Assembly: GCA_902706205.1 (NCBI GenBank)
Contig: CACSKA010000004.1
Span: 186,001 to 250,000 of the forward strand
Reading direction: 5' to 3'
Length of the DNA stretch: 64,000 nucleotides
Source: Chryseobacterium sp. 18061
GTDB lineage: Bacteria; Pseudomonadota; Gammaproteobacteria; Enterobacterales; Enterobacteriaceae
A program made the position numbers and the translations under genes. Of this stretch, positions 9,260 through 19,163 are shown piece after piece. Below the pieces are notes generated by a model. It had not been told where the DNA came from. It did no database searches and was given only the letters and a program-made list of their open reading frames with translations. Within the stretch, counting starts at the first letter, position 1; every line of letters starts with the position of its first letter.

Positions 9260-10778
9260 GACGCTCACTCCTCAGGGCCGCTTCCATTACTTTTTCCTGC
9301 GTCAGTTGATGGTTGACCAGGTCCGCTTTCAGTTTGCCTTCATGCATCACCAGCACGCGGTCGCTCAGGCCAAGCACTTCCGGCAGTTCGGAAGAGATGA
9401 CAATGACCGCGATGCCCTGCTGCACCAGTTGATTAATCAGTTTGTAGATTTCGTATTTCGCGCCGATATCAATGCCACGCGTCGGTTCATCGAGGATCAG
9501 AATGCGAGGATTGAGCAGCAGGCAGCGGGCAAGAATCGCCTTTTGCTGATTGCCGCCACTGAGCCTGCCAATGGCCAGCTCGGGTGACGAGGTTTTCACT
9601 TTCAGCCGCGAGAGTGATTGCAGAATGCAGTTCTGCTCTGCGGCGTCATCCAGCGTGCTGAGTGGCCCGGAGAACTGGTTCAGCGCCGCCAGAGTGATAT
9701 TTTTCCCAACCGCCATCACCGGCACAATGCCGTCTTTCTTGCGGTCCTCTGGAACCATCGCAATGCCGTGGGCTATCGCCTGCTGGCAGTTCTCGATATT
9801 CACGGCTTTACCGTCGATAAACACGCTCCCTTCCCAGCGCCCGCGCCAGACGCCAAACAGGCACTGGACTGCTTCGGTGCGTCCGGCTCCGACCAGCCCC
9901 GCGATACCGAGAATTTCCCCGCGTCGCAGCGAGAAGGAGATGTCATTCACCCGCTTGATATGACGATTGACCGGATGCCAGGCGGTGAGGTGTTCTACCC
10001 GCAGGATTTCCTCGCCGGGCGTGTGCGGCTCGTTGGGATACAGCGCCGTCAATTCGCGACCGACCATCATGGTGATGATGTCGTCTTCGCTCATGCCGTT
10101 TGCGTCGCGGGTGCCGATATGCTGCCCATCGCGGATCACGCAAATGGTGTCGGAAATAGCCTTCACTTCGTTGAGCTTGTGCGAAATATAGATACAGGCG
10201 ATGTCATGATTTTGCAGATCGCGAATGATGTTCAGCAGAATTGCCGTTTCTTGTTCGGTCAGCGAGGCGGTCGGTTCATCCAGAATCAGCAGCCGCACCT
10301 GCTTGTTCAGCGCTTTGGCGATTTCCACCAGTTGCTGTTGTCCGAGGCCTAAATCACCGACGCGGGTGTCGGGCGAAATGGCGAGGCTCACCTGCGCGAG
10401 AAGTTTCTCGCAGCGCAGCGTCATCTGGTCGTAATCGAGAATGCCGTAGCGGGTGATTTCCGCACCTAAAAAGATGTTTTCCAGCACCGTCAGATGCTTA
10501 ATCAGTGCCAGCTCCTGATGAATGATGGCAATGCCCCGACGTTCGGTATCGCGAATGTGCGCGGCGTGCACCGGTTCTCCAGCAAAGAAGATTTCACCGT
10601 CGTAGGTGCCGTGAGGATAAATTCCGCACAGGACTTTCATCAGCGTTGATTTGCCTGAACCATTCTCACCGCACAGAGAAACCACTTCCCCGGCGTTCAA
10701 CCGCAGACTGACATTATCAACGGCCTTTACCGACCCGAAGGCTTTGGTAATGCTCTTCATTTCAAGTAAATAAGGCAT
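9237..10778 (-). CDS. xylG: D-xylose ABC transporter ATP-binding protein XylG
   Basis: A 513-residue tandem ATPase of the sugar-import class (RbsA/MglA type), the same length as E. coli XylG. The first domain has Walker [10 protein letters not shown] (about 37-45), signature LGLGQQQ and Walker [13 protein letters not shown]. The second has the variant A-loop GLVGAGRTE, signature LSGGNQQK and [12 protein letters not shown]. The degenerate second Walker A is typical of the family. It powers xylose import from the cytoplasmic face. It lies between xylF and xylH in the operon. Confidence 0.97.
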   Translation of the reverse strand: MPYLLEMKSITKAFGSVKAVDNVSLRLNAGEVVSLCGENGSGKSTLMKVLCGIYPHGTYDGEIFFAGEPVHAAHIRDTERRGIAIIHQELALIKHLTVLENIFLGAEITRYGILDYDQMTLRCEKLLAQVSLAISPDTRVGDLGLGQQQLVEIAKALNKQVRLLILDEPTASLTEQETAILLNIIRDLQNHDIACIYISHKLNEVKAISDTICVIRDGQHIGTRDANGMSEDDIITMMVGRELTALYPNEPHTPGEEILRVEHLTAWHPVNRHIKRVNDISFSLRRGEILGIAGLVGAGRTEAVQCLFGVWRGRWEGSVFIDGKAVNIENCQQAIAHGIAMVPEDRKKDGIVPVMAVGKNITLAALNQFSGPLSTLDDAAEQNCILQSLSRLKVKTSSPELAIGRLSGGNQQKAILARCLLLNPRILILDEPTRGIDIGAKYEIYKLINQLVQQGIAVIVISSELPEVLGLSDRVLVMHEGKLKADLVNHQLTQEKVMEAALRSERHVEKHAV

Positions 10779-10802
10779 GGCGACTCCACGTAGCGTTCCA
10801 CG

Positions 10803-10831
10803 TAAAAAGAAAATGCCCCTCGGTGAGGGGC
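10803..10831 (-). terminator. Intra-operon hairpin between xylF and xylG
   Basis: On the minus strand, right after the xylF stop, a 7-bp stem GCCCCTC/GAGGGGC with loop GGT is followed by a T-rich run (complement of 10803-10813). It looks like a partial terminator or a mRNA-stabilising structure that would leave the binding-protein transcript in excess of xylGH, as often seen in ABC importers. Confidence 0.65.
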
Positions 10832-10839
10832 GCGCGGAA

Positions 10840-11832
10840 TTACAGCTCGCTCTTCTTGTGGAAGCCGTCTTTAATCACGGTCTGGTCGATATTGGTCTTA
10901 TTGACTTCAATCGGCGTGAGCAGACGCGCAGGCACGTCTTTCAGCCCGTTATTGAGCGTGGTGTCTGATTTCGGCTGCTGTCCGTTGCCAAGCTCAACCG
11001 CGATTTCAGCCGCAGTGGTGGCAAGCTGGGTGATAGGTTTATAAACCGTCATCGTCTGGGTGCCCGCGATAATGCGTTTCACCCCGGCGAGGTCAGCATC
11101 CTGACCGGAAATGGCGACTTTCCCCGCCAGCCCCTGTGCGCTCAGCGCCTGAATCGCGCCCCCGGCGGTGGCGTCATTCGAGGCCACTACCGCGTCAATC
11201 TTGTTATTGTTGGCGGTCAGCGCGTTTTCCATAATTTTCAGCGCATTTTCAGGCAACCAGCCGTCGGCCCACTGATCGCCCACCACTTTAATTTTGCCGT
11301 CGTCGATGAACGGTTTCAGGACTTTCATCTGCCCGGCGCGGAACAGCTTCGCGTTGTTATCCACCGGCGATCCACCCATCAGGAAGTAGTTCCCGGTCGG
11401 CACTTTGTTGACCAGGCTCTGGGCCTGCATTTCACCGACTTTTTCATTATCAAAGGAAATATAGAAATCAATATCAGCGTTATTAATCATGCGGTCATAG
11501 GCCAATACTTTAATACCTTCCTGTTTCGCTTCTTTAATAACGTTACTTAAAACTTGCCCGTTATAAGGAATGATAACAAGCACATCCACGCCGCGGTTGA
11601 TCATATTTTCAATCTGCGACATTTGTGTTTCTTCATTACCATTTGCGGATTGTACAAATACTTTTGCACCTAAGGATTCGGCTTTATGAACAAATATGTC
11701 GCGATCTTTTTGCCAGCGTTCCAGACGCAGATCATCGATAGCCATTCCGATTTTTACTTCTTTGGCGATGCCGGCGAAACTGGTCAGCAGCAGCGAGGCA
11801 CAAAGGGTGAGGCAAAGGTTCTTTATCTTCAT
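10840..11832 (-). CDS. xylF: D-xylose periplasmic binding protein XylF
   Basis: A 330-residue protein, the same as E. coli XylF. The start is the ATG at 11832 ([15 protein letters not shown]); the longer open frame upstream would spoil the signal peptide. Residues 1-22 form an export signal ending SFAGIA before [20 protein letters not shown]. The rest is a type I periplasmic sugar-binding fold ([43 protein letters not shown]). It captures D-xylose and delivers it to XylGH. It is the first gene of the operon, divergent from xylA. Confidence 0.97.
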   Translation of the reverse strand: MKIKNLCLTLCASLLLTSFAGIAKEVKIGMAIDDLRLERWQKDRDIFVHKAESLGAKVFVQSANGNEETQMSQIENMINRGVDVLVIIPYNGQVLSNVIKEAKQEGIKVLAYDRMINNADIDFYISFDNEKVGEMQAQSLVNKVPTGNYFLMGGSPVDNNAKLFRAGQMKVLKPFIDDGKIKVVGDQWADGWLPENALKIMENALTANNNKIDAVVASNDATAGGAIQALSAQGLAGKVAISGQDADLAGVKRIIAGTQTMTVYKPITQLATTAAEIAVELGNGQQPKSDTTLNNGLKDVPARLLTPIEVNKTNIDQTVIKDGFHKKSEL

Positions 11833-12205
11833 CATCGTAGGGCCTTTTGTAGGTTTTGAAGGTGCTGAGATTGGCGATAAAAGAAACAAATACGTAGGGT
11901 ACGACGCAAATTTTTAGCACGGGTGGGATTAATGGCAATTACAGATTTTTATCTTCTGGTTACGATATTTGGTTTCTTTTCTAATTTATGACCGTGATCT
12001 GATTTTAAATCGTTTCAGCTATTTGTTGCATTGTGGTTCTGGCGCTGGGCTGAAAAATGCGGCTTTAGGCTAATTATTTTGCGAGCCAGCGCACGTTTGT
12101 GCATTCTCTTAATCGCAGTGTGAAATAACGTAATTGAGCAACCGCGAAACAGGTAACAGTATTACGACACAACCTGGTATTCGCCGCGTCAAATGGAGTT
12201 CAATT
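11833..12205. promoter_or_regulatory. xylF/xylA divergent promoter region
   Basis: A 373-bp AT-rich region containing the promoters of xylFGHR and xylAB. A CRP-like site, TATGA-N6-TCTGA, lies at 11987-12002, near the centre, where E. coli has its CRP site shared by both promoters. XylR is known to bind on either side of that site in E. coli; repeats with that role are expected here but I could not define them by eye. The xylA frame is open upstream to 12134, without a ribosome-binding site at that point. Confidence 0.6.
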
Positions 12206-13528
12206 ATGCAAGCTTATTTCGACCAACTCGACAGAGTCCGTTACGAAGGCCCGAAAACGCAAAATCCGCTGGCCTTCCGCCACTACAACCCGGACGAGCT
12301 GGTGCTCGGCAAGCGCATGGAAGACCACCTGCGCTTTGCGGCGTGCTACTGGCACACCTTCTGCTGGAACGGCGCCGACATGTTCGGTGTGGGCTCGTTT
12401 GATCGCCCATGGCAGCAGCCGGGCGAAGCGCTGGCGCTGGCAAAACGCAAAGCTGACGTGGCGTTTGAGTTCTTCCACAAGCTGAACGTGCCGTATTACT
12501 GTTTCCATGATGTGGACGTTTCCCCGGAAGGCGCGTCGCTGAAAGAGTATCTGAACAACTTTGCGCAGATGGTCGATGTGCTGGCAGAAAAACAGCAGCA
12601 GACTGGCGTGAAACTGCTGTGGGGCACCGCAAACTGCTTCACAAACCCACGTTATGGCGCAGGTGCGGCCACCAACCCGGATCCGGAAGTGTTCAGCTGG
12701 GCGGCCACGCAGGTGGTGACCGCGATGAACGCTACGCATCAGCTGGGCGGTGAAAACTATGTGCTGTGGGGAGGTCGTGAAGGGTATGAATCCTTGCTGA
12801 ATACCGACCTGCGTCAGGAGCGTGAGCAAATTGGCCGCTTCATGCAGATGGTTGTTGAGCACAAACACAAAATCGGTTTCCGTGGCACGCTGCTTATTGA
12901 GCCGAAACCGCAGGAGCCGACTAAGCATCAGTACGATTACGATGCCTCCACAGTGTACGGATTCCTCAAGCAGTTCGGCCTGGAAAAAGAGATCAAGCTG
13001 AACATCGAAGCCAACCACGCCACGCTGGCGGGTCATTCGTTCCATCATGAAATTGCGACCGCTATCGCGCTAGGCTTGTTCGGTTCTGTCGATGCTAACC
13101 GCGGTGATCCGCAGCTCGGTTGGGATACCGATCAATTCCCAAACAGCGTGGAAGAAAACGCGCTGGTGATGTATGAAATTATCAAGGCGGGTGGTTTCAC
13201 CACCGGCGGTCTGAACTTTGATGCCAAAGTGCGACGTCAGAGCACCGATAAATATGACCTGTTCTATGGTCACATTGGCGCGATGGACACCATGGCGCTG
13301 GCGCTGAAAGTGGCGGCACGCATGATTGAAGACGGCGAACTGGATAAACGTGTCGCGCGTCGCTATGCAGGCTGGAATGGTGAGCTGGGGCAGCAGATCC
13401 TGAAAGGCCAGATGTCGCTGACCGACATTGCGAAGTACGCTGAACAGCATAACCTGGCGCCGCAGCATCAGAGCGGGCATCAGGAATTGCTGGAAAATCT
13501 GGTCAATTATTACCTGTTCGACAAGTAA
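12206..13528 (+). CDS. xylA: Xylose isomerase XylA
   Basis: A 440-residue TIM-barrel isomerase, equal in length to E. coli XylA, converting D-xylose to D-xylulose in the cytoplasm with divalent metals. The chosen start ([15 protein letters not shown]) matches E. coli and has GGAG upstream. His101 and Asp104 of the catalytic HDVD, and the metal-site motifs [35 protein letters not shown] and [15 protein letters not shown], are all intact. It is the first gene of xylAB; a hairpin with a T-run follows before xylB. Confidence 0.98.
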   Translation: MQAYFDQLDRVRYEGPKTQNPLAFRHYNPDELVLGKRMEDHLRFAACYWHTFCWNGADMFGVGSFDRPWQQPGEALALAKRKADVAFEFFHKLNVPYYCFHDVDVSPEGASLKEYLNNFAQMVDVLAEKQQQTGVKLLWGTANCFTNPRYGAGAATNPDPEVFSWAATQVVTAMNATHQLGGENYVLWGGREGYESLLNTDLRQEREQIGRFMQMVVEHKHKIGFRGTLLIEPKPQEPTKHQYDYDASTVYGFLKQFGLEKEIKLNIEANHATLAGHSFHHEIATAIALGLFGSVDANRGDPQLGWDTDQFPNSVEENALVMYEIIKAGGFTTGGLNFDAKVRRQSTDKYDLFYGHIGAMDTMALALKVAARMIEDGELDKRVARRYAGWNGELGQQILKGQMSLTDIAKYAEQHNLAPQHQSGHQELLENLVNYYLFDK

Positions 13529-13567
13529 TCATTGTTCACCTGGCATGTTGTTGTGTCAGGACCTGAA

Positions 13568-13599
13568 GCCCGGCAATCGTAGCGTTGCCGGGCATTTTT
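13568..13599 (+). terminator. Hairpin with T-run between xylA and xylB
   Basis: A 9-bp perfect stem GCCCGGCAA/TTGCCGGGC (13568-13576, 13585-13593), with an 8-base loop and the run ATTTTTA after it. Placed inside the operon, it probably lets only part of transcription reach xylB, giving less kinase than isomerase. Confidence 0.7.
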
Positions 13600-13617
13600 A
13601 ATGGAGGAAGCGTCACT

Positions 13618-15072
13618 ATGTATATCGGCATCGATCTCGGAACGTCCGGGGTCAAAGCGATTCTGCTCAGTGAACAGGGCGATGTGCTGGCTTCGCACAC
13701 TGAGAAGCTGACCGTTTCGCGCCCACATCCGCTGTGGTCCGAGCAGGATCCTGAGAGCTGGTGGCGGGCGACGGACTGTGCGATGAAGGCGTTAGGTGCT
13801 CAACATTCACTGGCAGACGTGAAGGCGTTGGGCATTGCCGGGCAAATGCACGGGGCTACACTGCTTGATAAGCAGCAGCGGATTCTGCGTCCGGCGATTT
13901 TATGGAACGATGGCCGCTGTGGCGAAGAGTGCGCGTTGCTGGAGCGCACGGTGCCTCGCTCGCGGGACATTACCGGCAACCTGATGATGCCGGGTTTCAC
14001 TGCGCCGAAGCTGTTGTGGGTCAAACGGCATGAGCCTGAGGTATTTAGCCAGGTCGATAAGGTACTGTTACCAAAAGATTTTCTTCGCTTTCGTATGACC
14101 GGCGAGCTCGCCAGTGATATGTCGGACGCGGCGGGCACTATGTGGATGGACGTGGCGCAGCGCGACTGGAGCGACGAAATGCTTCAGGCCTGTGGATTAA
14201 GCCGCGACAACATGCCCGCGCTGTTTGAAGGCAGTGAGATTACCGGTACGCTGTTGCCGTCGGTGGCGCAGGCGTGGAACATTCCCGCAGTACCCGTGGT
14301 GGCCGGTGGCGGCGATAACGCGGCGGGCGCTGTGGGTGTGGGTATGGCCAATGCCGGCCAGGCGATGCTGTCGCTTGGCACATCAGGTGTCTATTTTGCC
14401 GTCAGTAATGGCTTCCTCAGCAAACCGGAAAGTGCAGTGCACAGTTTCTGCCATGCGCTACCGGGTCGTTGGCATCTGATGTCGGTGATGTTAAGCGCCG
14501 CATCCTGCCTCGACTGGGCAGCAAAACTGACCGGGCTAGGCGACGTTCCGGCCTTGCTGGCGGCGGCGGAAACGGTGGATAAAAACGCCGAGCCGGTGTG
14601 GTTCCTGCCGTACCTGTCCGGGGAGCGGACTCCGCATAACAACCCGAATGCCAAAGGCGTCTTTTTCGGGCTGACGCATCAGCATGGCCCGGCAGAGTTA
14701 GCGCTGGCGGTACTGGAAGGCGTGGGCTTTGCGCTGGCTGACGGAATGGACGTGGTGCATGAATGCGGTATCACGCCGAAAAGCGTGACCCTGATTGGCG
14801 GTGGCGCGCGCAGCGCATACTGGCGACAAATGCTGGCAGATATCAGCGGCATTGCCCTTGAATATCGTACCGGCGGTGACGTCGGCCCTGCGTTGGGCGC
14901 GGCCCGTCTGGCGCAGTTGGCGATGCACCCTGACATTCCGGTGACTGAACTCTTGCCGCAGCTGGCACTCGAGCAAATGCACCAGCCGGATGCAGCCAAA
15001 AATGCCGCGTATGCCCCGCGTCGTGACGTCTTCCGTCAACTGTATCAGCAATTAAAACCGCTGATGTCCTGA
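13618..15072 (+). CDS. xylB: Xylulokinase XylB
   Basis: A 484-residue FGGY-family sugar kinase, the same length as E. coli XylB. It phosphorylates D-xylulose to xylulose 5-phosphate, feeding the pentose phosphate pathway. The start MYIGIDLGTSGVKAI follows a GGAGG ribosome-binding site; the in-frame codons upstream lie in the intergenic hairpin. Motifs: N-terminal phosphate-binding IGIDLGTSGVK, GIAGQMHGATLLD (about 72-84), catalytic Asp233 in VVAGGGDNAAGAVGVG, and LIGGGARSAYWRQML near the end. Confidence 0.97.
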   Translation: MYIGIDLGTSGVKAILLSEQGDVLASHTEKLTVSRPHPLWSEQDPESWWRATDCAMKALGAQHSLADVKALGIAGQMHGATLLDKQQRILRPAILWNDGRCGEECALLERTVPRSRDITGNLMMPGFTAPKLLWVKRHEPEVFSQVDKVLLPKDFLRFRMTGELASDMSDAAGTMWMDVAQRDWSDEMLQACGLSRDNMPALFEGSEITGTLLPSVAQAWNIPAVPVVAGGGDNAAGAVGVGMANAGQAMLSLGTSGVYFAVSNGFLSKPESAVHSFCHALPGRWHLMSVMLSAASCLDWAAKLTGLGDVPALLAAAETVDKNAEPVWFLPYLSGERTPHNNPNAKGVFFGLTHQHGPAELALAVLEGVGFALADGMDVVHECGITPKSVTLIGGGARSAYWRQMLADISGIALEYRTGGDVGPALGAARLAQLAMHPDIPVTELLPQLALEQMHQPDAAKNAAYAPRRDVFRQLYQQLKPLMS

Positions 15073-15111
15073 ATGCGCGGATAGCTGTCCTTTTTTGACC
15101 TTAGCAAGACG

Positions 15112-15152
15112 CCTTTTCGTGGCCACAATGGTTTTATACCGACACGAAAAGG
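15112..15152 (+). promoter_or_regulatory. Inverted repeat covering the RBS of the cysteine hydrolase gene
   Basis: Perfect 10-bp arms CCTTTTCGTG (15112-15121) and CACGAAAAGG (15143-15152) are separated by 21 bases. The right arm contains most of the Shine-Dalgarno AAAAGGAG of the gene starting at 15162. The repeat is either an operator or, if transcription starts upstream of it, a mRNA hairpin hiding the ribosome-binding site. A TTGACC hexamer at 15095-15100 could be part of the promoter. Confidence 0.45.
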
Positions 15153-15161
15153 AGTCTGACT

Positions 15162-15701
15162 ATGTCCCGCACCGCCCTGATTAACATTGATACCCAGCAG
15201 TCTTTCGAACAGCGTCCGTTCTGGCAGACTGCCGATTTACCGGCGTTTCAGGCCACAATGCTGAAGCTGATTTCAGGCTGCTTGCAGCATAATATTCCGG
15301 TGGTCGACATTTTCCACGTCGATGACCAGGGGCCGTTTTCTCTTGAAAGCGGCTTCGTCAAACCAATGTCTTTTTTGCGCCATCAACCCGATGTCATTTT
15401 TCACAAACACGTCCATAACGCGTTTACCGACACTGGCCTCGATTTCTGGCTGCGCAGTCGCGATATCAATCACCTGATTATCTGTGGGCTGCGCACCGAA
15501 CAGTGCTGCGAAACGACTACGCGCGTGGCGTCCGATCTCGGTTATCAGGTGACGTTTGTCACCGAGGCCACGCTGACCTTTCCGATGACGCATAAAGGCG
15601 TTACGCTGGATGTTGAGACGCTGCGCCACCGCACGGAAACCGTGCTGGAAGGGCGTTTCGCCACCGCCAAAACCGTAACGGAGACGCTTGAATCGCTATG
15701 A
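15162..15701 (+). CDS. Isochorismatase-family cysteine hydrolase
   Basis: A 179-residue protein of the isochorismatase/nicotinamidase-like superfamily. The presumed catalytic triad is Asp10 in LINIDTQQSF, Lys82 in IFHKHVHNAF and Cys115 in ICGLRTEQCCETT. It probably hydrolyses a small amide, but the substrate cannot be read from sequence. It overlaps the next gene by four bases (ATGA), so the two are translationally coupled. Together they occupy the position of yiaB-yiaA in E. coli. The start is supported by AAAAGGAG. Confidence 0.88.
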   Translation: MSRTALINIDTQQSFEQRPFWQTADLPAFQATMLKLISGCLQHNIPVVDIFHVDDQGPFSLESGFVKPMSFLRHQPDVIFHKHVHNAFTDTGLDFWLRSRDINHLIICGLRTEQCCETTTRVASDLGYQVTFVTEATLTFPMTHKGVTLDVETLRHRTETVLEGRFATAKTVTETLESL

Positions 15702-16654
15702 CTACCGATGTCTGGTTCGTGATGCTGCCTGGCGTGCTGTCGCTTGATATGACCGGCCCGGCAGAGACTTTTGTGCTGGCGGGCGATGCGTTTCGCCTGC
15801 ATTACATCGGGCCAGACGCGCAGGTGCCGACTTCCATCGGCATGACGATGGGCAACATTCAGCCGCTGCCGGAAACGCTTCCGGTGGGAAGTCTGCTGGT
15901 GCTGCCCGGCGTGTGCGATTCAAACCACTACTTTTCCACTCCGCAGGCTGAGTGGGTGCGCCGCTGGCTGACGCGCCAACAGCCCTTGCTACACGCCGGG
16001 AAAATCACCCTGATGTGCGTATGTTCCGGTTCGCTGCTGGCGGCGAAAGCCGGGCTGCTGCACGGCGTGCAGTGCACCACTCATCATGACGTGATTACGC
16101 GACTGAAGGCCGCCGCACCAGGCGCGATGGTCAAAGAGAACCGAATTTTTATTGAAGATAAGGGCATCTGGACCAGCGCCGGGATCACGTCCGGTATCGA
16201 CCTGGCCCTGCATCTGATAAACCGGCTGTATGGCCCGGAGCGGGCGATGGCGGTGGCACGAGAAATGGTGGTGTGGTTCCGCCGTTCCGGCGACGATCCG
16301 CAGCTTTCACCCTGGCTGCGCTATCGCAACCATCTGCATCCGGCGATTCATCGTGCGCAGGATGCGCTTACCGCGGCCCCGCAGCACGCGTGGGCGCTGG
16401 TGGATATTGCCGCCCGGGCGCACGTCACCCCGCGCCATCTGACGCGGTTGTTCAAACAGCATCTGGGCGTCAGTGTGCGGGATTATCTCGAACAGCTTAG
16501 GCTGGCGCTGGCAGAGCAGCGGTTGTTGCAGGGAAGTGGCGTCGAGCAGGCGGCACAGGCGGCGGGCTTTACCTCTGCCCGCCAGCTGCACCGCGCCCGT
16601 CAGCGGGCGTTAGCTGACCAGGCGGCGGGTGTCGATTCGCTGAATCAGCATTGA
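15698..16654 (+). CDS. FtrA-like regulator: DJ-1/PfpI domain plus AraC helix-turn-helix
   Basis: A 318-residue regulator. Residues about 3-185 form a DJ-1/PfpI (class I glutamine amidotransferase-like) domain with a nucleophile-elbow cysteine, Cys109, in [17 protein letters not shown]. Residues about 220-315 carry an AraC-type DNA-binding domain ([39 protein letters not shown]). Such GlxA/FtrA-type proteins often activate a neighbouring catabolic gene; here the coupled hydrolase gene is the natural target, by inference. The last 15 codons overlap the 3' end of the convergent wecH by 45 bp, an unusual arrangement. Confidence 0.87.
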   Translation: MTTDVWFVMLPGVLSLDMTGPAETFVLAGDAFRLHYIGPDAQVPTSIGMTMGNIQPLPETLPVGSLLVLPGVCDSNHYFSTPQAEWVRRWLTRQQPLLHAGKITLMCVCSGSLLAAKAGLLHGVQCTTHHDVITRLKAAAPGAMVKENRIFIEDKGIWTSAGITSGIDLALHLINRLYGPERAMAVAREMVVWFRRSGDDPQLSPWLRYRNHLHPAIHRAQDALTAAPQHAWALVDIAARAHVTPRHLTRLFKQHLGVSVRDYLEQLRLALAEQRLLQGSGVEQAAQAAGFTSARQLHRARQRALADQAAGVDSLNQH

Positions 16655-17605
16655 AAGCAGCAGGCTGCCCGCCAGCGTCGCGCAGAAAATCCACACAATA
16701 TCCACCAGTGGCCAGCTTTTAAGCTCCAGACCGCTGGAACGCAGCGCGTGAATGACCAGCGCATGAAAACCGTAAATCCCGAGCGAATGCTGTGAAATGG
16801 TGCGTAATCCCGGTAGTTCGCGGCCATTTAGCGTGTTTTTTACCAGTGTTAGCAGCGTGACGGCGCAGATAAACACCATCGGCCCGGCATACAGATACCA
16901 GGTATCGGCGAAGTTGCCTCGCCATTTCAGTTCGTGCAGCGTTCCGCGTGAGATAACCCACACCGAGGCGGCGAACAGCGCGGCGCACAGCAGCGTCAGC
17001 GGTTTTTTGTCGGTGTCCATCATCCCCAGCGCGCGGCCCAGCAGGCCATACAGCACGTAATAAAACGTGTCGCCGTCGATGTATAAATTCACCGGCAGCC
17101 ATTGAAAACTCCCGGTTTTCAGCGGCACGGTATTTGGGTTCGCCACGATGCCGAGCACAATCATCAGCGCCAGCAACATCCAGCCATTAACACTTTTGAC
17201 CTGAATCAGCGGCGAAAGCAGGTAAATCACGAAAATCGCGAAGAAAAACCACAGGTGATAGAACACCGGCTTCTGCAGCAAATATTTCAGTGACAGCTCA
17301 GCATTGATATGTGTAAACAATAGGATATATGCCAACGCTACCGCGCTGTAGAACAGCAAACACAGGCCGATGCGCAGGAAGTGACGTGGCTCAGCGCTGC
17401 GTTCACCAAAAAACAGATACCCGGAAATCATGAAAAATAGCGGGACGCTGACCCGAGAAGCGGAGTTCAACAGGTTGGCGATATCCCAGTTGAGCGGGCT
17501 AATGCTGTGGGCGTTGGTGATATACCAGGTTGTAGTGTGGATCATCACCACCATCAGGCAGGCAATCCCTCGCAGGTTGGTAATCCAGCTAATCTTTCCC
17601 GACAT
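16610..17605 (-). CDS. wecH: O-acetyltransferase WecH (YiaH)
   Basis: A 331-residue acyltransferase-3 family membrane protein, very close to E. coli WecH throughout ([58 protein letters not shown]). About ten transmembrane helices are apparent. It O-acetylates enterobacterial common antigen in the inner membrane. The conserved end [10 protein letters not shown] is retained even though it is overlapped by the convergent regulator gene. It is divergent from ysaB. Confidence 0.95.
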   Translation of the reverse strand: MSGKISWITNLRGIACLMVVMIHTTTWYITNAHSISPLNWDIANLLNSASRVSVPLFFMISGYLFFGERSAEPRHFLRIGLCLLFYSAVALAYILLFTHINAELSLKYLLQKPVFYHLWFFFAIFVIYLLSPLIQVKSVNGWMLLALMIVLGIVANPNTVPLKTGSFQWLPVNLYIDGDTFYYVLYGLLGRALGMMDTDKKPLTLLCAALFAASVWVISRGTLHELKWRGNFADTWYLYAGPMVFICAVTLLTLVKNTLNGRELPGLRTISQHSLGIYGFHALVIHALRSSGLELKSWPLVDIVWIFCATLAGSLLLSMLIQRIDTRRLVS

Positions 17606-17791
17606 CGGTTCCTCAATAATAGGGTGATAAAAAAGTGTGACCTGTGAGTGTAGCCGCTGTCGGCAGGGAAAAATCCGATTTTGCGCGCCTGGCTTGTCGA
17701 CAAGGGAACGTATTCGCAGAATGCGTGGTCAGAAAATGCATCTCGTCTTAAAAATGACAATAACAGGCAAAGAATAAGGCCGTAATTAAAA

Positions 17792-18094
17792 ATGATGATC
17801 AAGTCTGTCATGCCCTTGCTGGTGGTCACGTTGCTGGCAGGGTGCAGTACCCAAAAGGCACCCGAACAAAAAGCGCAGCGCGCAAAAGTGGACCCGACAA
17901 GCTCGCTCAATATGGAGCACTTGTGTAAGGACAAAGCGGCGGAGCGGTATAATACCGGCGCCCGGAGCGTCGACGTGACAGATTTCGAGCAGTTCCAGGG
18001 AAGCTACGAGCTGCGAGGCTTTACGCCACATAAAGAGAGTTTCGTCTGTTCTTTCGATGCAGACGGCCAGTTTTTACACCTTTCGATGCGCTGA
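17792..18094 (+). CDS. ysaB: Small lipoprotein YsaB
   Basis: A 100-residue protein matching E. coli YsaB (99). It begins with a lipoprotein signal whose lipobox is LLAGC (Cys about 18). The mature part has the conserved LNMEHLCKDKAAERYNTG and FVCSFDADGQFLHLSMR stretches. The function is unknown; it is anchored in the cell envelope. An alternative start one codon later is possible. Confidence 0.9.
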   Translation: MMIKSVMPLLVVTLLAGCSTQKAPEQKAQRAKVDPTSSLNMEHLCKDKAAERYNTGARSVDVTDFEQFQGSYELRGFTPHKESFVCSFDADGQFLHLSMR

Positions 18095-18242
18095 GTGGCG
18101 GCGATGGCGGGGGGAAAAGTCTGACGTTTCCCCAATATTCCCTCAATTTTCCGCAAACAACTTTCATTCATACTGTATATCTCGCATCCAGCGGGTATAC
18201 TTGATCCTTCCTTAAATCCACACGTATCCAGCACGAAAAAAT

Positions 18243-19154
18243 ATGCAAAAGTTTGATACCAGGACTTTCCAGGGCCTGATCCTGACCTTACAGGATTACT
18301 GGGCTCGTCAGGGCTGCACCATTGTTCAACCACTGGACATGGAAGTAGGCGCTGGCACCTCCCATCCGATGACCTGTCTGCGCGCGCTAGGCCCAGAGCC
18401 GATGGCCACTGCTTATGTGCAGCCGTCCCGCCGCCCGACCGACGGTCGTTATGGCGAAAACCCGAACCGCTTACAGCACTATTACCAGTTCCAGGTGGTG
18501 ATTAAGCCATCGCCGGACAACATTCAGGAGCTGTACCTCGGGTCTCTGAAAGAGCTGGGTATGGACCCGACCATTCACGATATTCGCTTCGTGGAAGACA
18601 ACTGGGAAAACCCAACGCTGGGTGCCTGGGGTCTCGGCTGGGAAGTGTGGCTGAACGGCATGGAAGTGACGCAATTCACTTATTTCCAGCAGGTTGGCGG
18701 TCTCGAGTGTAAGCCGGTTACCGGCGAAATCACCTATGGTCTGGAACGTTTGGCCATGTACATTCAGGGCGTAGACAGCGTTTACGACCTTGTCTGGAGC
18801 GACGGCCCGCTGGGTAAAACCACCTACGGCGACGTGTTCCATCAGAACGAAGTGGAGCAATCCACTTACAACTTCGAATACGCGGATGTCGACTTCCTGT
18901 TCTCCTGCTTCGAGCAGTATGAGAAAGAAGCGCAACAGCTGCTGGCGCTGGAAAACCCGCTGCCGCTGCCTGCCTACGAGCGTATTCTGAAGGCCGCTCA
19001 CAGCTTTAACCTGCTGGATGCGCGTAAAGCCATCTCCGTCACCGAGCGTCAGCGCTACATTCTGCGCATTCGCACCTTGACCAAAGCGGTGGCTGAAGCC
19101 TATTACGCTTCCCGTGAAGCCCTTGGCTTCCCGCTGTGCAACAAGAATAAATAA
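18243..19154 (+). CDS. glyQ: Glycyl-tRNA synthetase alpha subunit
   Basis: A 303-residue protein, the same length as E. coli GlyQ. It is the class II catalytic subunit of the alpha2-beta2 bacterial glycyl-tRNA synthetase ([52 protein letters not shown] region, [16 protein letters not shown]). It activates glycine and charges tRNA-Gly together with GlyS, encoded 9 bp downstream in the same operon. Confidence 0.98.
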   Translation: MQKFDTRTFQGLILTLQDYWARQGCTIVQPLDMEVGAGTSHPMTCLRALGPEPMATAYVQPSRRPTDGRYGENPNRLQHYYQFQVVIKPSPDNIQELYLGSLKELGMDPTIHDIRFVEDNWENPTLGAWGLGWEVWLNGMEVTQFTYFQQVGGLECKPVTGEITYGLERLAMYIQGVDSVYDLVWSDGPLGKTTYGDVFHQNEVEQSTYNFEYADVDFLFSCFEQYEKEAQQLLALENPLPLPAYERILKAAHSFNLLDARKAISVTERQRYILRIRTLTKAVAEAYYASREALGFPLCNKNK

Positions 19155-19163
19155 GAGGCGGCC

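Noticed and set aside
12200..13048. 282-codon open frame antisense to xylA
   Set aside because: It is the complement of highly conserved xylA codons.
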